A DNA stretch of 64,000 nt from Puccinellia tenuiflora (lineage: Eukaryota > Streptophyta > Magnoliopsida > Poales > Poaceae): contig QRDG01000408.1 in NCBI GenBank assembly GCA_012064385.1, forward strand, positions 1 through 64,000, in the 5' to 3' direction. Below, piece by piece: positions 54,985 to 64,000 of the stretch. Each line of letters starts with the position of its first letter. Positions within the stretch are counted from its first letter, which is position 1. The notes beneath the pieces are model-generated. The model ran no database searches. It saw only the letters and a program-made list of their open reading frames with translations, and was not told where the DNA came from. Both the position numbers and the translations under genes were made by a program.

Positions 54985-57900
54985 TAATTTATAAAAATAA
55001 TTTGCAAAAACTCAGTTCGGTAACATTGCTTATCATACCAAGATACACCTATGTGACAAATATAGGCATATTATCACAAACTATGCCACGGGGATGGTCA
55101 TATCTTGGTCGTTTTACTTGAAACCTATATATGTTTATAGATGATACACCTTTTCGTGAACGAATGTTTTGTAAATTTTGATAAAAATCAAGTTTATCAT
55201 TTTTCCTAACAACTAGTACACATAAAAGGACTCCATGCAAAAGGATTTCATTTTTTCAGGTTCTATTCATTTTCTTTGAGTTTTTTGAAAAAATGGTCCA
55301 AATGGCCGGCATGGCTATTCGTTGAAAGGGATCGAATTTTTCAAAACTATCGATGGTTCTATGAAATAATGACTACTTGTGTATCTTAAAATGATTTTTG
55401 AAAAAAATTCAGAGCAAACTATCACACACTTGTAGTTCAAATTTGAATTACTTTAAAAAAATCGGCATAAAGTCATTTAAATGTTCGAAATTAGGTAGAT
55501 AGGGCGAAAATTCCTAATATTTCTGGTTTATCCATAAAATATGGCCTACTTTGTGTGAAAATTGGTTGGGTGCCATTTTGCACCATAGTCTTGGTACTTG
55601 CTTCACAGAAAAACTCAATTTTAGCACTTAGAAAATGAAAAATGATATTTATAAAAATAATTTGCAAAAACTCAGTTCGGTAACATTGCTTACCATACCA
55701 AGATACACCTATGTGCCAAATATGGGCACATTATCACAAACTATGCCACGGGGATGGTCATATCTTGGTCGTTTGACTTGAAACCTATATATGTTTATAG
55801 ATGATACACCTTTTCGTGAACGAATGTTTTGTAAATTTTGAAAAAAATCAAGTTTATCATTTTTCCTAACAACTAGTACACATAAAAGGACTCCATGCAA
55901 AAGGATTTCATTTTTTTAGGTTATATTCATTTTCTTTAAGTTTTTTGAAAAAATGGTCCAAATGGCCGGCATGGCTATTCGTTGGAAGGGATCGAATTTT
56001 TCAAAACTATCGACAGTTCTATGAAATAATTACTACTTTTGTATCTTAAAATGATTTTTGAAAAAAATTCAGAGCAAACTATCACACACTTGTAGTTCAA
56101 ATTTGAATTACTTTCGGAAAATCGGCATAAAGTCATTTAAATGTCCGAAATTAGGTAGATAGGGGGAAATTCCTAATATTTCTGGTTTATCCATAAAATA
56201 TGGACTACTTTGTGTGAAAATTGGTTGGGTAGCCATTTTGCACCATAGTTTTGGTACTTGCTTCACAAAACAACTCAATGTTGGCACTTAGAAAATGAAA
56301 AATGATATTTATAAAAATAATTTGCAAAAACTCAGTTCGGTAAAATTGCTTACCATACCAAGATACACCTATGTTCCAAATATGGTCACATTATCACAAA
56401 CTATGCCACGGGGATGGTCATATCTTGGTCGTTTGATTTGAAACCTATATATGTTTATAGATGATACACCTTTTCGTGAACGAATGTTTTGTAAAATTTG
56501 AAAAAAAACAAGTTTATCATTTTTCCTAACCACTAGTACACATATAAGGACTCCATGCAAAAGGATTTCATTTTTTCAGGTTCTATTCATTTTCTTTGAG
56601 TTTTTTGAAAAAATGATCCAAATGGCCGGCATGGCTATTCATTGAAAGGGATCGAATTTTTCAAAACTATCGACGGTTCTATGAAATAATTACTACTTGT
56701 GTATCTTAAAATTATTTTTGAAAAAAAATTCAGAGCAAACTATCACACACTTGTAGTTCAAATTTGAATTACTTTCGGAAAATCGGCATAAAGTCATTTA
56801 AATATCCGAAATTAGGTAGATATGGGGGAAATTCTTAATATTTCTGGTTTATCCATAAAATATGGACTACTTTGTGTGAAAATTGATTGGCTACCATTTT
56901 GCACCATAGTTTTGGTACTTGCTTCACAAAACAACTCAATTTTGGCACTTAGAAAATGAAAAATGATATTTATAAAAATAATTTGCAAAAACTCAGTTCG
57001 GTAACATTGCTTACCATACCAAGATATACCTATGTTCCAAATATGGTCACATTATCACAAACTATGCCACGGGGATGGTCATGTCTTGGTCGTTTGATTT
57101 GAAACCTATATATGTTTATAGATGATACACCTTTTCGTGAACGAATGTTTTGTAAATTTTGACAAAAAACAAGTTTATCATTTTTTCTAACAACTAGTAC
57201 AAATAAAAGGACTCCATGCAAAAGTATTTCATTTTTTCAGGTTCTATTCATTTTCTTTGAGTTTTTTGAAAAAATGGTCCAAATTGCCGGCATGGCTATT
57301 CGTTGAAAGGGATCGAAATTTTTTAAACTATCGACGGTTCTATGAAATAATGACTACTTTTGTATCTTAAAATGATTTTTGAAAAAAATTCAGAGCAAAC
57401 TATCACACACTTGTAGTTCAAATTTGAATTACTTTCGGAAAATCGGCATTAAGTCATTTAAATGTCCGAAATTAGGTAGATAGGGTGAAAATTCCTAATA
57501 TTTTTGGTTTATCCATAAAATATGGACTACTTTGTGTGAAAATTGGTTGGGTGCCATTTTGCACCATAGTTTTGGTACTTGCTTCACAAAAAAACTAAAT
57601 TTTGGCACTTAAAAAATGATATTTATAAAAATAATTTGCAAAAACTCAGTTCGGTAACATTGCTTACCATACCAAGATACACCTATGTGCCAAATATGGG
57701 CACATTATCACAAACTATGCCACGGGGATGGTCATGTCTTGGTCGTTTGATTTGAAACCTATATATGTTTATAGATGATACACCTTTTCGTGAACGAATG
57801 TTTTGTAAAATTTGACAAAAACAAGCTTATCATTTTTCCTAACAACTAGTACACATATAAGAACTCCATGCAAAAGTATTTCATTTTTTGAGGTTCTATT

Positions 57901-58880
57901 CATTTTCTTTGAGTTTTTTGAAAAATGATCCAAATGGTCGGCATGGCTATTCGTTGAAAGGGATCGAATTTTTCAAAACTATCTACGGTTCTATGAAATA
58001 ATGACTACTTGTTTATCTTAAAATGATTTTTGAAAAAAATTCAGAGCAAACTATCTCACACACTTGTAGTTCAAATTTGAATTACTTTTAGAAAATCGGC
58101 ATAAAATCATTTAAATATCCGAAATTAGGTAGATAGGGGGGAAATTCCTAATATTTCTGGTTTATCCATAAAATATGGACTACTTTGTGTGAAAATTGGT
58201 TGGGTACCATTTTGCACCCTAGTTTTGGTACTTGCTTCACAAAACAACTCAATTTTGGCACTTAGAAAATGAAAAATGATATTTATAAAAATAATTTGCA
58301 AAAACTCAGTTCGGTAACATTGCTTACCATACCAAGATACACCTATGTGCCAAATATGGGCACATTATCACAAACTATGCCACGGGGATGGTCATATCTT
58401 GGTCGTTTGACTTGAAACCTATATATGTTTATAGATGATACACCTTTTCGTGAACGAATGTTTTGTAAATTTTGACAAAAATCAAGTTTATCATATTTCC
58501 TAACAACTAGTACACATAAAACAACTCCATGCAAAAGTATTTCATTTTTGAGGTTCTATTCATTTTCTTTGAGTTTTTTGAAAAAATGATCCAAATGGTC
58601 GGCATGGCTATTCGTTGAAAGGGATCGAATTTTTCAAAACTATCGACGGTTCTATGAAATAATCACTACTTGTGTATCTTAAAATGATTTTTGAAAAAAA
58701 TTCAGAGCAAACTATCACACACTTGTAGTTCAAATTTGAATTACTTTCAGAAAATCGGCATAAAGTCATTTAAATGTCCGAAATTAGGTAGATAGGGGGA
58801 AAATTCCTAATATTTCTGGTTTATCCATAAAATATGGACTACTTTGTGTGAAAATTGGTTGGGTGCCATTTTGCACCACA
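54985..58880. repeat. tandem array of six ~660-bp satellite units
   Basis: The anchor CTCAGTTCGGTAA recurs at 55011, 55671, 56331, 56992 and, with the same downstream order, at 57645 and 58305. Spacings are 660, 660, 661, 653 and 660 bp. The last unit stops about 575 bp in, near 58880. Units are highly similar, with scattered substitutions and small indels. A 63-codon - strand frame (starting MHGV) recurs in five of six units as a by-product of the repeat. I could not match the unit to a named Triticeae satellite from memory. Confidence 0.93.
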
Positions 58881-60273
58881 GATATTTGTCGTATTCCTAG
58901 TTTTTATTTTTCCACAAAACTAGGTCATATATAATGACACGTTGCGAATGATTTCCATTTTTGATTTATTAGAATTCTTCATACCGATTACAAAATGCAA
59001 TCAAAATTGACGACATGCCCGTTCTTAGGTAGTGTTGAATCTTGCGAAACTCTTGGTGTATCTTTGATAAAATAGATACTTGTGTACCTAAAAAAGATTT
59101 TTTTCAGAAAATTATGAGCAAACTACGTAGTACATAAAGTTCAAATTTGACTCGCTTCCTACCGAAACACATGTAGTTCAATTTTACATAAAATATGATT
59201 TAGCATTTTTGAAAATTCGTATGAATCAATTTTAAATGACGGGATTTTGGGGTCATGAAGAGGCTGGCCCTACCTGCAGCCACTCTAGTGTGAGGTGCAA
59301 ATATAGCTAAGTAAATGTGGTCGTGGAGGGAAATTTTTGAAAATGACCGCGCGACCTCAAAATTTCAGATCAGCGCATATAACCTCTCGTTCTGGTCCTT
59401 CCGAGGGGTAACCCTAACTTCCCTCCCCTTCCCCTTTTCTTCGTGCGCCGCCGCTGTCGATTCCGCCCCACCCCTTACCGCCTTCCCCGACCTCCCTACC
59501 GCCGTATTCGGCCGCACCCGCGCACCCGACCTCCCGTCGATCCTCCATCTCCAACTGGCCATGACAGCCTCCACACGCCGCTGCTTTCTTCCTCCTCGCG
59601 GCCAGCTCGTGCCGCGCCTCATCTCCAACGACTTCGGCCCGTCCTGCTCCCCCTCCGGTTCCTCTCCTCCTCACGCGCATGGTTCATTTCCCTCCATCTC
59701 CTGGCACACCTATTTATTTGTATTAGTGACGCTCATATTTTGTCACGTAAGAGCTAGCAGAAGAACCGTCGAGGTGGGACCCACATGATGGGAAGGGATA
59801 GCTCGATTTAGAACCACATATGTCGAGAAGTAATAGGAAACATTAGTAGCAAAACATTGGCAATCTCGAAAAAAATCCAAACCGTACCGATCTCAAAAGA
59901 AAATGCTACAACATACACCCTACGGGTCTACCAATACTAGTATACCCATGTTATTTGTAACTGATTGTGTTAATCAACATAATTCTCAAAAAGATGTATT
60001 TAAAAGAGAAGTAATTCCTATCAACCGAAATATCTGTTCCCGCTAGCTTCCTAGAAAAGTTTCATGTGTTTAACACAGAATTTCGTTTTTCCTCCACCCA
60101 AAATGTTTCCCTCTATTTTTCTCCAAAATTTTGGCTGTAGCCACCCTGTGGTCCCACCAGTCGGATTATTTTCTAGCCCCCACGATCTTATCCCGTGGAG
60201 CCATGACCCCCTCTCTTCATTTTCTTGTTCCTCTTCCTTATTTCTCTCCATCGATCAGATCGGAGGAGGAGCC
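58881..60273. other. degenerate satellite-like flank and GC-rich patch, no gene seen
   Basis: 58900-59240 has phrases related to the satellite (GAGCAAACTA, TAGTTCAAATTTG-like), so it may be an old diverged unit. 59390-59700 is GC-rich and resembles a gene leader without a definable coding exon. The remainder is AT-rich. Confidence 0.4.
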
Positions 60274-61698
60274 TGATGTCTACACACGCTTCTATTCTTG
60301 TAGACAGTGTTGGGCCTCCAAGAGCAGAGGTTTGTAGAACAGCAGCAAGTTTCCCTTAAGTGAATCACCCAAGGTTTATCGAACTCAGGGAGGTAGAGGT
60401 CAAAGGTATCCCTCTCAAGCAACCCTGCAATCACAATACAAAAAGTCTCTTGTGTCCCCAACACACCCAATACACTTGTCAGATGTATAGGTGCACTAGT
60501 TCGGCGAAGAGATAGTGAAATACAAGTAATATGGATGATTATAAGTAGTAGTTGCAATCTGAAATAAAAATGGCAGCAAGCAAACATGTAGCAGAACTTG
60601 TTGTAAACGGTGTTTCAATGCTTAGAAACAAGGCCTAGGGATCATACTTTCACCAGTGGTCACTCTCAACAATGCAATCATAATTGAATATAAATATAAG
60701 CACTTCAATATACTACTCTGAAGTATTCTCCGGCTGGATAACGAACACTAATTCATTGTGTAGGAATGCAAAAGCACGCCTCAAACATATATTCCCAAGT
60801 ACTAATGAATACCCCACACTGGACCATGAGCATTCATAGGAGGTACTAACACACCACAATTTCATAGAGACATCCAACTCAAATAATAAATCAGTGAACA
60901 AGTATCTTGTGAAATATAGCCTAAAGACCCACACGGTGCACACACTGTCACCTTTACACACGTGGGACAAGGAGTCTCCGGAGATCACATAAATAAAGCC
61001 CACTTGAGTAACATAACAACATCTAGATTGCAAAGCTCATGATCACATATAGATCACATCATGGGAGAGAGAGATATAGACCACATGGATACCGGTACGG
61101 CCCTCAGCCCCGAGGGAGAACTACTCCCTCCTCATCATGGGAGTCAGCAACGGCGATGAAGATGGTGGTGGAGTCGATGGAGATGGCTCCGGGGGCACTT
61201 CCCCGTCCCGGCAGGGTGCCGGAACAGAGACTTCTGTCCCCCGAAACTTGTCGGCGATGGCGGCGGCGCTGCAGATGTTTCTTTGGAATATGACGGGTCC
61301 TTAGGGTTTTCTCGTCGGGGGGATTATATAGGCGAAAGGGCGGCGTCGGTGGAGGCCCGAGGGGGCCACACCACCTGGTGGCGCGGCAGACAGGTGGGCC
61401 GCGCCACCCTAGGGTGTGGTCGTCCTCTGGTGCGTCTTCGGCTCCCCTTTGGACTCCGTGTGCGTGACGAAATTATAAGATCCTGGGTTTTGTCCCGTCC
61501 GATTCCGAGAATATTTCCTTAAGTACTTTTCTAAAACGGAAAAACAGCAGAAAACAGGAACTGGCACTGGGGCATCTTGTTAATATGTTAGTTCCAAAAA
61601 TGCATAAAAATGCTATAAGATGTAAACAAAACATGTAGCAAAAGGTATGAAAACAAGCATGGATCATAAGAAATTATAGATACGTCGGAGACGTATCA
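60274..61698 (-). mobile_element. 3' LTR of a Ty3-type retrotransposon, 1425 bp
   Basis: Read on the - strand it starts TGATACGTCTCCGACGTATC and ends GTGTAGACATCA. These are the ends of a very common Triticeae Ty3/gypsy LTR group (Sabrina/Fatima-like from memory). Upstream on the - strand is the purine-rich AAGCTTGGGGATGC, a polypurine tract, which identifies this as the 3' LTR. The 5-bp flank at 60269-60273 is GAGCC; its partner would lie outside the window. Confidence 0.8.
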
Positions 61699-64000
61699 GC
61701 ATCCCCAAGCTTAGTTCTACTCGTCCTCGAGTAGGTAGAACGATAACAAATAATTTCTTAGGAGACATGCAAACTCACAATCTAGATCAACATAGTAATG
61801 CAAAACACATGATGTGAATAAGGTGATCCAAAACAATTGTCTATAGTTGACATTAAGCAAACAATGATTAACAAATGCTAGCTAAAAGAAGCTAGAACTT
61901 TTCATGAATCAGCGTGTTGGAGACTAGGAACCATACATAAGGTTTAGAAAGAAGAATAGTAAATTGTGTCTCCAATGTAAAATGTCAATCAATCTTCAAA
62001 GCATCAAATTCAGTTAATAATATAAATAGCCAAGCTCAAGTCAAGTGTCCTTAATCCATCCACTTAACTTATCAACTGTTATGTAGTCCACTCAACTAAT
62101 ACAAGCAAGAAGAAGGCTTGGCACCATGAGGTTATGGCAAAGAGAATAATAATGGGGGTTTGGAAGGCCAAAAAGAAAGGCTCAAACAGTGGAAGAGGTA
62201 ACCACAAGACAAAAGGAAGTCCCGTAGTAGACACTGAATGAGGAGTAGTGATTGCCATGCAACGGATGCACATAGAGCTATATGAATGGAAGCTCTCCAA
62301 TGGAACTAGTGGGGGTGCATCCAACTTGCTTGCTCATGAAGACCTAGAGCTCACTTGAGGAGGCTCATCGTTGGAATATACAAGCCAAGTTCTATAACGT
62401 TTGGTCCCCACATAGTTATACTAATGAAGCATGAAAACTCACTACAATGATGTAGGTGCTACTAGCACAAGTTTGGAATAAAAGGATAGTAGTGTTGCCT
62501 CCTCTCTCATTTTATATTCCTTTTTTTCTTTTTCTCTTTTTTGCATTTTGCTTTTTGAGGCCTTTGTGGCTCTTTTATATTTTTCTCTCAATGGTCTCTT
62601 TTGAACTCTTTTGATTGGCCACTTTGGACTCTTTTCAATATGCTCATAGGTAGAGGCAACACTCTATTTTACAAGATGATCATCACACTTTTTTGGTGTA
62701 CTCAAAACTCAAAGACTAATACATGGTGTATGGTGGATATGCATGATCGAGCGTACTGTGGAAAATGTAAAACATGTGGAAAACCACGCATCACACTAAG
62801 GGGGTGTTTGTTTGGGCTTTGGCTTTGGCTTTGGCTTTTGGCCAAAGGTCAAAAGCCAAAAAGCACCTAAGGCACACTTCTTTTGGGCTCCTGCTTATGC
62901 AGAAGCTTGCTTCTGGGTTTCGGTTTGGGGAAACTGCGGTGGAGATAAACTCTAGAAACTGGGAGAGGAGACTTCTTTCGGGCTTTTAGAAATTTGGGCT
63001 CCTGTGTGGAGGAGATCGAGCTCGGGCAAGATGAGGCCAAAGGGGAGAGGTCAACGGGAATGTGGAGGAGATCGACTTGGGCGGAGGATGCCCCGTTCGG
63101 AGAGGCGGAGGAGATCGACTTGGGCGGAGGTGGAGCAGATCGAATCGGGAGGATGAGCCCCATCCGGTGGATGGAGGCGGAGCGGCCGGAGCGGAGGCGG
63201 AGCGGCCGGGGCGGAGGCGGGGCCGGCGACGGCGACGGTGGAGCGGTGGCGGCGACGGAACCCTAGGTCGTGGTGGGCGATCTTCAGGGCGGGGAGAGCT
63301 TCGGGGCGGAGAGGATTCGAGGCGGAGCAGCGGGACCCGGCGACGGCGGTGCTAGATCTGGCGGCGGCCGGGGTCGGAGAGGCGCGGTGGCGGGGATGGC
63401 AAGCGGCGGCTGCGGGAGTGAGGGATGACAACCTCAGGGTTCGTTCGTTTTCTGGTCCCTCTCCTCGTAACGTTTCGCTGCCGAGACGAGAAGCTCGGGA
63501 ATCTGCTCGTTCCTGGTTTCTGCGAATACACAGCGGCAACGCTTCTCGGTGGAAATAAGCGGGCCAGAATCTAGAGACTTCTTTTGGGCTTCAGCGGTTG
63601 TGCTACTCAAATGGTCAAGCAATACTATATGGTAATGAAGTAAAAATGACATAAAGTCATGTAATGTAAATGATGGATGTTGCATGGCAATGTATCTCTG
63701 AACAGCTATGGAAATGCTGTGATAGGTAGATATGGTGGCTGTTTTGAGGAAGATAGTTGGCTTATGTGTAGGAGAACAAGATGAAGATCTCCCACGGGGT
63801 TGGATGTACTTGCGAAGTATGCACCAATCTCGATGTGAAAAAGGGCAATGCAAAGTACCGAAGAGGCTAGCAAAATATGGAGGTGGAAGTGCCAAAAACC
63901 AAAAACTCACATAGCATGTCGTATATTGCAAACAACTAACAGTATCAAAGTTTTACAAATGGTTAGAGACACCCCGAGAGGGATCGTGGCGGCGACACAA
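61699..64000 (-). mobile_element. partial interior (3' non-coding part) of the Ty3-type element
   Basis: The region upstream of the 3' LTR on the - strand is AT-rich and carries no gag, protease, RT or integrase motifs. It is probably the long 3' untranslated part of the element, running out of the window at 64000. It is interrupted at about 62800-63595 by another insertion. The short frames here are not conserved domains. Confidence 0.6.
62800..63595. mobile_element. nested GC-rich insertion beginning GGGGGTGTTTG
   Basis: GGGGGTGTTTGTTTGGGC followed by three GGCTTT repeats is a common start of grass DNA transposons. The interior has GAGGAGATCGACTTGGGCGG in tandem and GC-rich GGCGGAGCGGCCGG words. 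ACTTCTTTTGGGCT or ACTTCTTTCGGGCT occurs at about 62876, 62970 and 63579. The expected inverted end is not present, so it is truncated or its right limit is uncertain. Confidence 0.4.

Noticed and set aside
54192..55121. 309-codon + strand and 211-codon - strand ORFs
   Set aside because: Overlapping GC-rich frames on both strands with no domain; composition effect.
55049..58534. Recurring 63-codon ORF in satellite units
   Set aside because: It recurs only because the DNA repeats; one of six units lacks it and no start context or domain supports a peptide.
54985..58880. CRISPR-like array
   Set aside because: Units are 660 bp and contiguous, with no short repeats separated by unique spacers; the genome is a plant.
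60274..61698. Solo LTR interpretation
   Set aside because: The flanks GAGCC and GCATC do not match, and a polypurine tract adjoins the LTR, so it is the 3' LTR of a longer element.
1..64000. tRNA or rRNA genes
   Set aside because: No cloverleaf-type A/B box pairs or rRNA core sequences were noticed by eye; the tRNA-Met words found are retroelement primer sites.

Overview
This window is nuclear DNA from a large-genome grass, most likely Triticeae (wheat, Aegilops or barley group). The evidence is introns with plant splice signals, grass gene families (type II serine carboxypeptidase-like, glyoxalase-I-like VOC, DUF6598-type, F-box), Stowaway-type MITE ends, Harbinger and hAT elements, a large CACTA element with the usual subterminal repeats, and deep nesting of LTR retrotransposons. 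Family names were assigned by eye; no database search was run.

Layout. 1-1488: a possible terminal exon of an unknown + strand gene and an imperfect 330-bp duplication. 1489-5029 (-): a seven-exon serine carboxypeptidase-like gene with its catalytic triad but two 1-bp deletions. 5848-8415: a solo LTR with a perfect 5-bp target-site duplication (TSD). 9077-9748 and 9834-11198: two neighbouring Harbinger-type elements with TAA/TTA TSDs. 13881-14780: a Helitron-like end, Stowaway remnants and an inverted-repeat element. 15213-15915 (-): an intact two-exon VOC gene. 18161-20240: a 153-bp LTR plus primer-binding site, interrupted by a LINE-like retroposon with a 15-bp TSD.

20241-41969 is one CACTA transposon carrying two nested insertions. 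Its transposase lies at the right end, a Ulp1-type protease gene at the left end, and an intact 175-aa ORF of unknown function between them. A second, inverted copy of the solo LTR family sits in an intron of the Ulp1-type gene. A 7.9-kb retroelement with 3.7-kb LTRs around only 441 bp of internal DNA sits between the 175-aa ORF and the transposase. Both CACTA core genes are broken by nonsense or frameshift changes. The right CACTA end cuts an F-box pseudogene.

42930-46260 is a giant imperfect palindrome of short repeats. 48551-49140 is a hAT-type MITE with an 8-bp TSD. 49653-50761 (+) is a two-exon DUF6598-type gene. 51000-53720 holds apparent fragments of LOB-domain and FAR1-related genes. 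54985-58880 is a tandem array of six ~660-bp units. 60274-64000 is the 3' LTR and part of the interior of a Ty3-type element on the - strand, itself carrying a nested insertion and running off the window.

Only the VOC gene and the DUF6598-type gene look intact among host genes; the rest of the window is transposable elements, their cargo, and decaying gene pieces. There is no operon-like cooperation. The main relationships are insertion order and CACTA self-mobilisation functions that are now defective.
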